Part shown: positions 25,493 to 33,823 of the stretch, piece by piece
Numbering within the stretch: position 1 is the first letter of the stretch
How the letters are laid out: every line of letters starts with the position of its first letter
DNA from: Rhizobium sp. CIAT894
GTDB taxonomy: Bacteria > Pseudomonadota > Alphaproteobacteria > Rhizobiales > Rhizobiaceae
NCBI RefSeq assembly: GCF_000172795.2
Contig: NZ_CP020947.1
Coordinates: 2,731,001 to 2,795,000 of the forward strand
Length of the DNA: 64,000 nucleotides
Direction: 5' to 3'
Made by a program: the position numbers and the translations under genes
The notes under the pieces: model-generated
Told to the model about the DNA's origin: nothing
The model's database searches: none
Seen by the model: only the letters and a program-made list of their open reading frames with translations

Positions 25493-26422
25493 ATGCCGCG
25501 TACGAACCTGAACGATATACTGATCTTCATGGCCGTCGTCGATGCCGGAAGCTTTATCGCCGGCGGCCAGGCCATGGGCCTGTCCCGCTCGGCGGCGGGA
25601 AAGGCCGTCATCCGCCTGGAAGAGCGGCTCGGCGCGCGCCTGCTCAACCGTACGACGAGAACATTGAATCTCACCGACGAAGGGCGAGTCTTCTACGAGC
25701 GCGGTTTGCAGATTCTCGCATCGGTCGACGCTGCCGAAGCGAGCGTGGCTGGCCGGAGCGGCACGCCGCGCAGCGTTCTCAGGCTCAGCGTTCCCGATGC
25801 CTTCGGACGGCTCGTCGTGCTGCCGCTGCTTGAAGAATATCTTCGGGCCTGGCTCGATATCCAGGTGGAGATCAGCTTCACCGATCGCTTCGCCGACGTC
25901 GTCGAGGAAGGCTTCGATCTGGCCATCCGGATCGGCCCGACGGCGTCGGACGCCCGGCTGGCCTCACGCGTGATCGCCACCTACAGGACGCTGCTCTGCG
26001 CCTCGCCGTCCTATCTCGCCGAGCACCGCGAGCCGCGTGATATCGACGACTTCTCGGCCCATGACTGCCTGATTTTCATCAGCCGCAATCAAAGGCACGC
26101 CTGGCGTTTTCGCGGCAAAGGCAATTCCTGGATCACGGCGCAGGGACGCAGCCGCCTGAGGCTCGACAGCGCAGAGGCGATCCGCCACGCCGCCCTGGCG
26201 GGACTGGGCATCGCCCTCCTGCCCGACTTTCTCGTCGCCGACGATCTTGCGGCCGGCCGTCTCCGGCAGGTTCTGCCCGACCTCGAAACCGATGACACCA
26301 AGATCGTGACGCTCTATCCCGACAAGCGCCCGCTGGAACCGCGCGTCCGCCGCTTCATCGACCTGGTGGTCGAGGAGCTTGAGCGTCGGGGCGAGGCACG
26401 CCGCGACGCTAGCCCTCTGTGA
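25493..26422 (+). CDS. LysR-family transcriptional regulator
   Basis: 309 residues from the ATG at 25493; the frame is open further upstream but LysR homology starts here (LNDILIFMAVVDAGSFIAGG). N-terminal winged helix 1-60 (LSRSAAGKAVIRLEERLGARLLNRTTR), then the substrate-binding domain with the DLAIRIGP loop. Of the PgrR/DmlR-like subgroup. Its 3' end overlaps the convergent MFS gene by 14 bp. No divergent target; the 214 bp upstream hold no gene I can support. Confidence 0.9.
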   Translation: MPRTNLNDILIFMAVVDAGSFIAGGQAMGLSRSAAGKAVIRLEERLGARLLNRTTRTLNLTDEGRVFYERGLQILASVDAAEASVAGRSGTPRSVLRLSVPDAFGRLVVLPLLEEYLRAWLDIQVEISFTDRFADVVEEGFDLAIRIGPTASDARLASRVIATYRTLLCASPSYLAEHREPRDIDDFSAHDCLIFISRNQRHAWRFRGKGNSWITAQGRSRLRLDSAEAIRHAALAGLGIALLPDFLVADDLAAGRLRQVLPDLETDDTKIVTLYPDKRPLEPRVRRFIDLVVEELERRGEARRDASPL

Positions 26423-27644
26423 CCGCCTTGTCGAAGCCACGGAAGCTTTTCAGGGCAAGGGGAGAAAGGGTTGCCGCGAGATAGGCGAGGCCGGTGAGGA
26501 ACAGCGCCGCGGCAAGGCCGATCGTGCTGATCAGCGCGCCGCCGACGAGGCCGCCGAAGGGAATGAGCGCAAAGCAGAGGGCGGTGTTCATCGCCGTGAC
26601 GCGGCCGGTCAGCGGTTTCGGGATGCGCTCGAAGATCACCGCCGACAGGATGGGGTTGAGAAAACCCGAGGCAAAGCCGGCGATAGCGAGCGTCGCAAAG
26701 ACAGAGCCGAGCGGCGCATCTGCCGCCAGCACCAGAAAGCGCGGAAATCCGGTCAGCAAAAAAGCCACCGTATAGACGATCAGACGCGGCATGCGCTCGC
26801 CGATGACGGCGGCAATCGCCGCCCCCGCGATCGAGGCACCGGAGAAGACGGCGAACATCGCCCCGAGCAGCTCCGGCCCGTGACCGGCGTCCCGCGTCCA
26901 GACGGGCAGCAGCACGGCATGATAGGCCTGGTCGAGCAGATTGGTGGTCGCCACCATGGCAACGATGCTGACGAGCACGGCATCGCCGCTGAGAAATCGC
27001 CAGCCTTCACGGAGATCCTCGAGATAGGAAGAGACCTTATCCAGCGGAGCGGCGGGCAGCTTAGGCGTGGGTGTTATGCCGGGAATGCCGATCGCGACGA
27101 CTATAGCGGCGGCGGCGAAGGTGGCGGCGTTGAGGACGAGCGCCTGGCCCGGGCCGATGAGCCCGATCAGCGCGCCGGCGCCGGCCGCGCCGACCGTCGA
27201 GGCGAGGCGTTCGATGGCGCTGGCGACGCCGGTCACCCGCTCGAGCGGCACGGCGGCCAGCGCGGCGATATCGGGAACCATCGCCTGTTTGGCGGCGTCG
27301 GAGGGGCCGCGCAGCACGCCCATGGCAAAAACGACGGGCAGCAGCACCGGGACGGTCAAGAGCCCGAAGAGATCGAGAAGCGGCACCAGACCCACCACAA
27401 CAACGGAAGCGGTGTCGCAGATGATGGCGATGCGCTTGGCGCCGACACGGTCGATCAGCGGCCCGCCGAGCGCCTTGGCGAGCACATAGGGCAACATCTC
27501 CATCATCGCCGTCAGCCCGGTCAGCATCGGACTGCCGGTGGTGCTCAGCACCAACCAGGGAATGGCGATGGTCGAAAGCCGCGTGCCGGACAGCGAAAGC
27601 GTCTCGGCGGCGGCAAGCGCCAGGAAGGGCCTGCCCCTCCTCAC
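26409..27644 (-). CDS. MFS transporter (enterobactin-exporter-like group)
   Basis: 411 residues from a GTG that overlaps the ArsR stop (GTGA), so the two genes are translationally coupled. About twelve helices; features of the MFS_3 group: ETLSLSGTRLSTIAIPWLVL in helix 1, MLPYVLAKALGGPLIDRVGAKR, and FSGASIAGAAIAAVIGERM. Probably effluxes a toxic or signalling compound under control of the co-transcribed ArsR repressor. Ends 14 bp inside the convergent LysR gene. Confidence 0.88.
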   Translation of the reverse strand: MRRGRPFLALAAAETLSLSGTRLSTIAIPWLVLSTTGSPMLTGLTAMMEMLPYVLAKALGGPLIDRVGAKRIAIICDTASVVVVGLVPLLDLFGLLTVPVLLPVVFAMGVLRGPSDAAKQAMVPDIAALAAVPLERVTGVASAIERLASTVGAAGAGALIGLIGPGQALVLNAATFAAAAIVVAIGIPGITPTPKLPAAPLDKVSSYLEDLREGWRFLSGDAVLVSIVAMVATTNLLDQAYHAVLLPVWTRDAGHGPELLGAMFAVFSGASIAGAAIAAVIGERMPRLIVYTVAFLLTGFPRFLVLAADAPLGSVFATLAIAGFASGFLNPILSAVIFERIPKPLTGRVTAMNTALCFALIPFGGLVGGALISTIGLAAALFLTGLAYLAATLSPLALKSFRGFDKAVTEG

Positions 27645-28282
27645 GGTTCTTCCTCGCCCTCGCGATGCGGAAGACGGCCCGGATAGGGAAAGGCGTGCAG
27701 CATGACATAGAAGGGAACCATGTCGGGATTTCGAGACGCCGCCTCCCCCAACGGCGGTGCTGCCCGCATCGCCTCCAGAATGATATCTCGCAGCCGTTTC
27801 GTCAGCGCCTCGGCCTGGTCAGCCGTCATCGGGATGATGATGTCGTCGGCGGCCGTCGCCTTGCGCCATTCGGCCGGCAGCTCGGCATATTCCTCCAGCG
27901 CCTGCTGCATCTGGCCGACCTGCTGCGAAAGCGCCGCCTGGTTGAAGGCGATATCGAGATCGAGCGCCTCCCCCGCCGCTTCGCTGGCGGGCAGCGAGGT
28001 CAGCTCGTGGCTCGCGCGCCACCAGCGGTCGCGCCGCGAGGCATGCGGCGCCTCCTCGATGAAACCGTATTGGGCGAGCTGACGCAGGTGATAGCTGGTC
28101 GCGCCGCTGTTCAGGCCGAGCCGCACGGCGAGCTGGGTCGCCGTGGCCGGGCCGTCGATCCTGAGCATGCCGAGCATGCGCAGCCGAACGGGATGCGCCA
28201 GCGCCTTCAGCGCGGTCGGCTCAGGTACGACCCGGCTGACGGAGCGGGAGACGGCGGCAGACTGGGAGCCTGATGTTTTCAT
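27641..28282 (-). CDS. ArsR-family winged-helix repressor
   Basis: 213 residues, longer than metal-sensing ArsR proteins (about 110). The winged helix is at residues 22-95 (LKALAHPVRLRMLGMLRIDGP, LNSGATSYHLRQLAQYGFIEE). No metal-site cysteines. The C-terminal 110 residues form a helical region (QQVGQMQQALEEYAELPAEW) and a Pro-rich tail, probably for ligand binding. Operon with the MFS exporter it overlaps by 4 bp. A palindromic operator candidate lies just upstream. Confidence 0.88.
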   Translation of the reverse strand: MKTSGSQSAAVSRSVSRVVPEPTALKALAHPVRLRMLGMLRIDGPATATQLAVRLGLNSGATSYHLRQLAQYGFIEEAPHASRRDRWWRASHELTSLPASEAAGEALDLDIAFNQAALSQQVGQMQQALEEYAELPAEWRKATAADDIIIPMTADQAEALTKRLRDIILEAMRAAPPLGEAASRNPDMVPFYVMLHAFPYPGRLPHREGEEEP

Positions 28283-28297
28283 GCCTCAAGCTTACTA

Positions 28298-28317
28298 TTG
28301 CAAGGATATCTTTGCAA
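28298..28317. promoter_or_regulatory. Candidate ArsR operator
   Basis: Inverted repeat TTGCAAGGATATCTTTGCAA, two mismatched positions, centred on GATATC, 15 bp before the ArsR start codon. A further half-site CTTTGCATAA follows at 28324. Position suggests autorepression of the ArsR-MFS operon. Confidence 0.5.
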
Positions 28318-28366
28318 AGATTTCTTTGCATAAATGAGAACACTCCTGGCGCGGCCCGGCTCGCGT

Positions 28367-29449
28367 TCAGGCCTCCGGCAAAGTGAACACCGCGCAAGGG
28401 TCGGCGATGCCGCGCAAGCTGTGTTCCCCGAGCGGCGTCAGCATCGTCTTGGTATTTGCGGCCACAGCACCCGAGATCAGCACGCTTCGGCCGAGCGGCT
28501 TGCAGAGCCCTTCCAGGCGGCTGACCAGATTGACGGCGGGGCCGATGGCGGTAAAGTCCAGCCGGTCGGCTGCGCCAATATTGCCCCACAGGATCTCGCC
28601 GAAATGCAGGGCCGCGCCGAAGGGCAGCGGCGCCAGCCCCTGCGCCTGGCGCACGTGGTCGAGATGGACCATGCCGGCGCGGCTGGCGGCGACGGCCCGG
28701 AGCGCCGCGTCGCAGGCATTGCGGTCTCCTTGCATCTGGCCGGAAGCGCCGGTGACGGGAAAGATCGCCAATACACCGTCACCGATGAATTTCAGCACCT
28801 CGCCGCCGAAAGCGTGTACGGCGCCGGCGACGCGATCGAACCAGGCGTCGAGCGTCGCAATCATCGCATGCGGCTCCGTCACTTGGGAAAGCGCGGTGAA
28901 ATCGCGCAGATCCGCGCAGAGAAGAGCGGCGCGAATAGTCTCGCCAGTGCCGCGGGCAAGCGCTCCGGCCTGCACCCGGGCCGCACTGCGCCGGCCGAGA
29001 TACGCTTCGAGCAATGCCGCCCGCGCCTCGCGCGCCGCAAGGGCTGCGAGCGGCGCCGCGGCAAAACGCGCGACGTCCCGCAGCCGGGCGGCGTTATCGG
29101 GAGCGAAAGCGCCGGCGCCAATGCCCGCCCAGCCGAGCATCAGCGCATCCTGAGAAGGCCCGATCCTCTCCTCCCACACCGGCCCGAGCCCGGCCAGCCA
29201 GTCACGCCCGGCATCGACGGGCGGTGCGGCGGCAAAAGCCAGCGCCTCGATGACACCCCCGGTCTCGGCCCGCCACAGCCAGGTGCGCCGCGCAATGATC
29301 GGATGCGGCACCGCAAGCGTCAGCGCCCCGCCGGCAAGCGGCAGGCCATCGGAAAGCAGCCGGCGCCCGAGCTCGGCCAGAAACGGTTCGGGACCGGGCG
29401 AAGCAGCCGCCTCGTCGACCAGCCAGGCAAGGGAGGAAGGCAGATCCAT
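28367..29449 (-). CDS. Class III adenylate cyclase, soluble
   Basis: 360 residues. No membrane helix or signal. N-terminal ~165 residues are an Ala-rich, uncharacterised sensor region; the catalytic domain spans about 170-355. Metal-binding Asp in CADLRDFTALS and in FIGDGVLAIFP, purine-specifying Lys in VLKFIG and Asp in RLDFTAIG, transition-state Asn/Arg in VNLVSRLEGL. These residues predict cAMP synthesis. Rhizobia carry many such cyclases. Convergent with nothing; the ArsR gene lies head-on to the right-to-left strand, same direction. Confidence 0.9.
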   Translation of the reverse strand: MDLPSSLAWLVDEAAASPGPEPFLAELGRRLLSDGLPLAGGALTLAVPHPIIARRTWLWRAETGGVIEALAFAAAPPVDAGRDWLAGLGPVWEERIGPSQDALMLGWAGIGAGAFAPDNAARLRDVARFAAAPLAALAAREARAALLEAYLGRRSAARVQAGALARGTGETIRAALLCADLRDFTALSQVTEPHAMIATLDAWFDRVAGAVHAFGGEVLKFIGDGVLAIFPVTGASGQMQGDRNACDAALRAVAASRAGMVHLDHVRQAQGLAPLPFGAALHFGEILWGNIGAADRLDFTAIGPAVNLVSRLEGLCKPLGRSVLISGAVAANTKTMLTPLGEHSLRGIADPCAVFTLPEA

Positions 29450-29487
29450 GCCCTAACATCGCATCAGCCCCGGGTGTGGGCAACCCC

Positions 29488-29540
29488 GGAGCATCCGCGC
29501 GCGGATGCTCCGCAGCCCGGCAGGACATCCCCGGATGTCC
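29488..29540. repeat. Two adjacent perfect palindromes
   Basis: A 24-bp perfect palindrome at 29488-29511 (arms GGAGCATCCGCG and complement) and GGACATCC-CC-GGATGTCC at 29523-29540. Both share a CATCC/GGATG core. They lie in the 270-bp gap between the cyclase start and the small gene at 29720, which contains no other gene I can support. Confidence 0.7.
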
Positions 29541-29719
29541 GGGAGGGCCTCCTCTCGGCTCTTGCACCCCTAGCCTCCACACAACCCTGTCAACCCCACT
29601 GCCAGACAAGCCTGTGGAAAACCGTTCACCACAGTGGAAAACAACGAAAAAACACTTTAAAATTGCGCATCTTTGATTCCATTATGCGCCAGCTTGTCAT
29701 CTGCGATTGAGGGGTTGCG

Positions 29720-29944
29720 ATGGGCACGACATTTTGGCCGAAAGATCCGCTTGACGGGAATGACATGACGCTGCTGACGTCGATCCTTCGGCGATGGTGC
29801 GCGCGCTATGAGATCGACTTCACCGCGGAGGAGAGCAAGCGCAAGGCGAAAGAGCTCGTCGAATGGTTCGAGTTCGGCGTCAAGGATCCCATCGAGCTCG
29901 AAGAGCTGATCGACGGCAAACACTGGCTCGTCAGCACGATCTGA
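29720..29944 (+). CDS. Small conserved hypothetical protein
   Basis: 74 residues, GAGGGG five bases before the ATG. Acidic and basic charged, helical: SILRRWCARYEIDFTAEESKRKAKELVEWFEFGVKDPIELEELIDG. Looks like a short cytoplasmic rhizobial protein; I know no function. It is followed by a GC-rich hairpin terminator. Codon composition fits the surrounding genome, which supports it as real. Confidence 0.65.
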   Translation: MGTTFWPKDPLDGNDMTLLTSILRRWCARYEIDFTAEESKRKAKELVEWFEFGVKDPIELEELIDGKHWLVSTI

Positions 29945-29974
29945 CTGCGGGAAAACTGCGAACTCTCATGAGAA

Positions 29975-30000
29975 AGGCCGGCGAAATATGGCGCCGGCCT
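29975..30000. terminator. Terminator hairpin between convergent genes
   Basis: AGGCCGGCG pairs with CGCCGGCCT over an 8-base loop. On the minus strand the stem is followed by TTTCTC, so it best terminates the GCG-CRPN gene, but it also lies just after the small plus-strand gene. Confidence 0.55.
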
Positions 30001-30025
30001 CATCGATTCATATCTGGTCGAGACC

Positions 30026-30346
30026 TCAATCGTCCCAGCGACGGTCATCACGCCAGCGGCGGTCGCGGTCCCAGCGCCGCTCATGGCGCCAGCGCGGGCC
30101 GTCCCAATCCCCATGGCGCCGCTCCCAGCCCCAGCGGGGCGGACCACCGTAAAAAGCCACCGGCGGCGGGCGTCGCCAATTGCGCCGGCATTCGCCCCAG
30201 CGCGTCAGATGCCAGCCGCGGCCGCAGGCGTAGTCGACCTTGGTGATATTGCTCTCGACTTTGATCGTCGCGCTCGGCATCGCCTGCGCCGTACCGATCG
30301 AAAGGCTGCCAGCAAGCAAGGCAGCCGCGATAGAAAGTGCCTTCAT
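30026..30346 (-). CDS. GCG-CRPN-motif secreted protein
   Basis: 106 residues from the ATG at 30346; a start four codons earlier is possible. Signal peptide ends GTAQA. The mature N-terminus has the motif CGRGWHLTRWGECRRN, the GCG-CRPN pattern (two Cys spaced by GWH and a GEC box) seen in small alphaproteobacterial secreted proteins. The C-terminus is a repetitive Arg/Trp/Asp-rich tail (RRWDRDRRWRDDRRWDD), highly charged. Function is unknown; possible cell-envelope role. Confidence 0.8.
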   Translation of the reverse strand: MKALSIAAALLAGSLSIGTAQAMPSATIKVESNITKVDYACGRGWHLTRWGECRRNWRRPPPVAFYGGPPRWGWERRHGDWDGPRWRHERRWDRDRRWRDDRRWDD

Positions 30347-30532
30347 AACGAACTCCAATTCAATCCAGCCGTGACCACCCTAGGGCTGCCAAATTGAACT
30401 GGGGATGAACTGCGCGTTCATGTTTGAGGATGAAAAACAGCGCTTCCGGCCGGCCGACGCAATGCCGCCAGGCCGTCTTTTTCAGTGGGTGGCAGGCGCT
30501 TGCGGGCGCGGTGGCGCCCTTGGGAAAACCGT

Positions 30533-30979
30533 TCATTTCCTGCCGGAAAAAACATCGGGACCCGGGTCGCGCCCGGCTGCAACCGTAGTGAGCCGGCCGA
30601 GGTAATGCGTCCAGCCTTCCTCATGGCCGGCGCATTGTTCGGCGCTCGGCAGGCCGCTATGGGTGAGCTTCAGCAGCGTTCCATCGGGCTGCTCGATCAG
30701 GTCGATCTCGACCAGGCTCGAGCCCGGCGGCACCACGTCGCTGCCATCCCAGCCGAAGCTGTAGGCAAGGCGATGAACCGGCACCACTTCGCGAAACGAG
30801 CCGCGCGCAAAGCGAGCGCCGGTGACGTTGACGAGATAGAGCCCGCCGGGCTGCGGCTCGACCTGAGCTTCCGTTCCCATCCAGCGCAGAATCTTTTCCG
30901 GGTCGGTCATCAGCGCAAACACGGCCGCCGGCGGTGCTGCGATATGCGCTTCGCGGTGAACGACGAAAGCTTCTGGCAT
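30533..30979 (-). CDS. SRPBCC-domain protein (AHSA1/START-like)
   Basis: 148 residues; the second of two adjacent ATGs (30979) has GGGAG at a proper distance. Helix-grip fold: VHREAHIAAPPAAVFALMTDPEKILRWMG, then the antiparallel sheet (GLYLVNVTGARFARGSFREVVPVHRLAYSFGW) and the long C-terminal helix (SAEQCAGHEEGWTHYLGRLTT), each piece recognisable. Such proteins bind hydrophobic ligands. Cytoplasmic; ligand unknown. Confidence 0.88.
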   Translation of the reverse strand: MPEAFVVHREAHIAAPPAAVFALMTDPEKILRWMGTEAQVEPQPGGLYLVNVTGARFARGSFREVVPVHRLAYSFGWDGSDVVPPGSSLVEIDLIEQPDGTLLKLTHSGLPSAEQCAGHEEGWTHYLGRLTTVAAGRDPGPDVFSGRK

Positions 30980-31119
30980 CATGATCTCCCATGGTTGCTG
31001 CCCTACCTCAATGAGGCGGAGCGGCATGCTGTTTCGACATGGATGTCCTCAGCAGGATCATGTAGGCGGATGCGCGCACTCAGCAAGGGCGATGGGGCAC
31101 GCATCCATCCGTCGCCCAC

Positions 31120-31175
31120 GCACCCGCCTTGTCCTTCGAGGCCCCTGCGGGGCACCACAGGATGAGGCTCTCTTG
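31120..31175. repeat. Rhizobial short palindromic repeat (TTCGAGGC type)
   Basis: CTTGTCCTTCGAGGCCCC, GGGGCACC and GGATGAGG modules as at 18090 and 32757. With the FMN riboswitch it accounts for most of the 490-bp gap 30980-31469. Confidence 0.5.
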
Positions 31176-31249
31176 GGGTTGCAACCCGCACCCATTCCAA
31201 AACCATCTTCCCCTATTGCCAGCCGGCCGCCTTGCCCCTATTGTCGCGC

Positions 31250-31388
31250 CGTTCTCAGGGCGGGGTGAAAGTCCCTACCGGCGGTATGCAGTTTCGATTG
31301 CGAGCCCGCGAGCGCCTTCTTCGGAAGGGTCAGCAGATCAGGTGAGATGCCTGAGCCGACGGTCATAGTCCGGATGAAAGAGAACGTG
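31250..31388 (+). ncRNA. FMN riboswitch (RFN element)
   Basis: All conserved blocks of the RFN element are present in order: CTCAGGGCGGGGTGAAAG, CCCTACCGGCGGTA, GAGCCCGCGAGCG, GGTCAGCAGATC, AGGTGAGATGCCTGAGCCGACGG (in pieces), and the closing ATAGTCCGGATGAAAGAGAA. The 5' and 3' ends (GTTCTC and GAGAAC) close helix P1. It sits about 80 bp upstream of ribH. It should switch ribH expression with cellular FMN; the output mechanism (translation is usual in proteobacteria) is inferred. Confidence 0.95.
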
Positions 31389-31469
31389 CGTTGCTGCTGC
31401 GCCTCCGGGCCGGCTGCGGATGCTCGTGATCGCCTTGGGTGACGTGTCTGTACGCCAAAGGAGATGACT

Positions 31470-31904
31470 ATGACACCCACCCGTTATGCCTTCGTCAAAG
31501 CCGGCTGGCACGCCGATATCGTCGACCGTGCGCTCGAAGGTTTTCAACAGCTTGTTCCCGCCGAACAGATCGACGTGTTCGATGTTCCCGGCGCCTTCGA
31601 AATGCCGCTTCTGTCGCGCGATCTTGCCGCAAGCGGGCGCTATGCGGCCGTCATCGCCGCCGCCTTCGTCGTCGATGGCGGGATCTACCGCCACGAATTC
31701 GTCGCCCAGGCCGTGGTCGATGGCCTGATGCGCGCCGGCATGGATACCGGTGTGCCGGTGCTGTCGGTCTCTCTGACGCCGCATCATTACCAGGAAACCG
31801 AGCATCACACGCAGATCTACCGCGCCCATTTCGTCGAGAAGGGCCGCGAGGCGGCGCGCGCCGCTCTGATTATCGGCAAGACACGCGCCGCTCTTGCGGC
31901 ATAG
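31470..31904 (+). CDS. ribH: 6,7-dimethyl-8-ribityllumazine synthase (RibH2 type)
   Basis: Condenses 3,4-dihydroxy-2-butanone 4-phosphate with the ribitylamino-uracil to give lumazine, the penultimate riboflavin step. 144 residues from the ATG at 31470; an ATG at 31464 overlaps the AAAGGAG site. Motifs: VPGAFEMPL, VDGGIYRHEFVAQAV (the active-site His replaced context of type II enzymes) and VSLTPHHYQETEHH. The sequence and FMN riboswitch upstream match RibH2 of Brucella and rhizobia, a decameric paralogue. Other rib genes are elsewhere in the genome. Confidence 0.93.
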   Translation: MTPTRYAFVKAGWHADIVDRALEGFQQLVPAEQIDVFDVPGAFEMPLLSRDLAASGRYAAVIAAAFVVDGGIYRHEFVAQAVVDGLMRAGMDTGVPVLSVSLTPHHYQETEHHTQIYRAHFVEKGREAARAALIIGKTRAALAA

Positions 31905-31917
31905 AGTCTGCGCAATT

Positions 31918-31940
31918 GACGGCGGGATCGGCCCGCCGTC
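31918..31940 (+). terminator. Intrinsic terminator after ribH
   Basis: GACGGCGGG pairs with CCCGCCGTC over a 5-base loop, followed by TTCTCC. It lies 14 bp after the ribH stop. Confidence 0.65.
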
Positions 31941-32046
31941 TTCTCCCAACAGAAGAATTGATTCGACGCCCCGCCTGCGCTGTGGTCCACTCGACCCCGA
32001 CATGTATCGCCATTCTTAATGCGTCCAAACCTCAAGGGAGCTGAAG

Positions 32047-32736
32047 ATGAGCAATGCAATGCACAGTGAAACCCCCGCCGAATCCGTGAGAATGCGACCG
32101 GTCGACACCAAGCTCGAAGTGGTCGTCATCCCCGTCTCCGACGTCGACCGCGCCAAACGTTTCTACGACGGTCTGGGCTGGAGGCTCGATGCCGATTTCG
32201 CCAACGATGCCGATTTCCGGGTGATCCAGTTTACTCCGCCGGGCTCCGGCTGCGCTATCATCTTCGGCAAGAACGTCACCGCCGCCGCTCCCGGCTCCGC
32301 GCAAGGGCTCTACCTCATCGTCTCCGACATCGAGACCGCCAGGCGCGATCTTATCGCCCGCGGCGTCGAGGTGAGCGAGGTCTTCCATGACGCATCGGGC
32401 GTCTATGCCGGCAAGGACGAGCCCTATCTCTTCGGGCGCCTGCGCATTGCCGGCCGCGACCCCGAACACCGCAGCTACCGCTCCTTCGCCTCCTTCAAGG
32501 ATCCCGACGGGAATGGCTGGCTGTTCCAGGAAGTCACCGCCCGCCTGCCTGGCCGCATCGACGCCGACGAAACGGCCTTCTCGACCTCGAACGACCTTGC
32601 CGCCGCACTGCGCCGCGCCGCCCAGGCTCACGGCGAACACGAGAAACGAAACGGCGGCAAATATGACGAGAACTGGCCGGACTGGTATGCCGAATACATG
32701 GTTAGCGAACAGGCCGGCAAGCAGCTGCCGTTGTAG
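32047..32736 (+). CDS. VOC (glyoxalase-fold) family protein
   Basis: 229 residues with AAGGGAG upstream. One VOC domain at about 20-165: LEVVVIPVSDVDRAKRFYDGLGW, DFRVIQFTPPGSGCAIIFG, GLYLIVSDIETARRDLIARG, FKDPDGNGWLFQEV. A C-terminal extension of about 60 residues (LAAALRRAAQAHGEHEKR ... ENWPDWYAEYMV) marks a rhizobial subfamily. Could be a metal-dependent lyase, dioxygenase or binding protein; no close partner gene. Starts 140 bp after ribH behind its terminator. Confidence 0.85.
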   Translation: MSNAMHSETPAESVRMRPVDTKLEVVVIPVSDVDRAKRFYDGLGWRLDADFANDADFRVIQFTPPGSGCAIIFGKNVTAAAPGSAQGLYLIVSDIETARRDLIARGVEVSEVFHDASGVYAGKDEPYLFGRLRIAGRDPEHRSYRSFASFKDPDGNGWLFQEVTARLPGRIDADETAFSTSNDLAAALRRAAQAHGEHEKRNGGKYDENWPDWYAEYMVSEQAGKQLPL

Positions 32737-32751
32737 GTGGCGGCAGGCGCC

Positions 32752-32840
32752 GGGAGCACCCGCCTCGCCCTTCGAGGCCCCTTGCGGGGCGAGGCTTCTT
32801 TCCTTACCGGCAGGCCAGAGGGGGTGCCACACGGCACGCC
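32752..32840. repeat. Rhizobial short palindromic repeats
   Basis: CCTCGCCCTTCGAGGCCCC followed by GGGGCGAGG closes a hairpin (32757-32800); downstream is the GTGCCACACGGCACG module also at the ends of the mosaic elements. It fills the gap before the DUF1194 gene. Confidence 0.5.
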
Positions 32841-32918
32841 CGCTCCTCTCTCATCCCAAGACGCGCCCTTGGCCCGCATCTCACCGGTAGAACATATCCC
32901 GCCACTGCTTCTCGCCGA

Positions 32919-33701
32919 TCAGGCATCCGTCAGCGGCCCGGCGCCGGCGACCCTCTCCATCGTCGGCGGCGGGGACAGACCGCTGATCTCCAGCACCAGC
33001 TTGCGGCGCACGGCGATGGCAAAATCCTCGATCTTGTGGACCGGCAGCACGAAGGCGCCGGGGCCGCCGATGACGCAATCGGCGTAATATTTGTCGAGCC
33101 CGCCGGGCGCATCGGAAGGGCGCAGCATGATGGCCAGCCCATTGATGATCATGCCTGACGCCACCGCCTTGTCGCGGACAGGCGCGACGGCGTCGCCCGA
33201 GTTGTTCGGGCCGTCGCCGGAAACACCGATCACCTCGCGCCTGCCCTGGAAGGGACCTGTGGCAATCATACTGGCGCCCTGGTCGATGGCGGTCGAGATC
33301 GAGGTTCGCCGCTGGGTGCCGATCGGCCGGGCGTCGAGTTTGTCGGCAAAGGCGATCGCATCCGCTTCGGTCTCGATCACCTGCCAGTCGATCACCGATT
33401 CCTGGACGACATAGCCTGCCCATTCGAAATAGCTGATGGCGATGCGGCCGGTGAGCCCGTTCTTCACCGCATCGATGAATTCCTTGTGCTTGAGTGCTTC
33501 GACATAACCCTCGCGCTGAATGCCGATCTCCTCGACATCCATCGACCGCGAGGTGTCGACGGCAAGCACCAGCGTGACGTCGACTTCGTTGCCGCCGGCA
33601 CCTGCTGCCGGTACGAGGCTGGAAAGACCCATGAGCACCGCAAGCGTCGTCAGCATCGGCAATCCAATCCCTGCGCCATTCAAGCCAGCAAACTTTAGCA
33701 C
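32919..33701 (-). CDS. DUF1194 von-Willebrand-A-like exported protein
   Basis: 260 residues from a GTG at 33701; an ATG at 33656 is an alternative with a shorter leader. Signal peptide ends PAAGA. The vWA fold starts VDVTLVLAVDTSRSMD, with the DxSxS metal (MIDAS) motif, then EGYVEALKHKEFIDAVKNG, RTSISTAIDQGASMI (MIDAS Thr/Ser) and VIGVSGDGPNNSG with the conserved Asp. DUF1194 proteins are periplasmic or secreted and uncharacterised in rhizobia. No chaperone or partner gene adjacent. Confidence 0.9.
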   Translation of the reverse strand: MLKFAGLNGAGIGLPMLTTLAVLMGLSSLVPAAGAGGNEVDVTLVLAVDTSRSMDVEEIGIQREGYVEALKHKEFIDAVKNGLTGRIAISYFEWAGYVVQESVIDWQVIETEADAIAFADKLDARPIGTQRRTSISTAIDQGASMIATGPFQGRREVIGVSGDGPNNSGDAVAPVRDKAVASGMIINGLAIMLRPSDAPGGLDKYYADCVIGGPGAFVLPVHKIEDFAIAVRRKLVLEISGLSPPPTMERVAGAGPLTDA

Positions 33702-33823
33702 AGCTTGGCCGAGGCAGGGCGCCCGCCCCTCTGCGCGGCTTCAATTTTTGGTGATGGCGGGAGCGTCCGTCCTTCCCGGCCCTTGCGGGATCAGGTGAGC
33801 CTCGATTGCGGCGCCGCGTGGCC

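Noticed and set aside
28367..29449. This cyclase as a Pycsar cyclase partner
   Set aside because: Adenine-type residues and 9 kb distance from the effector-like gene.
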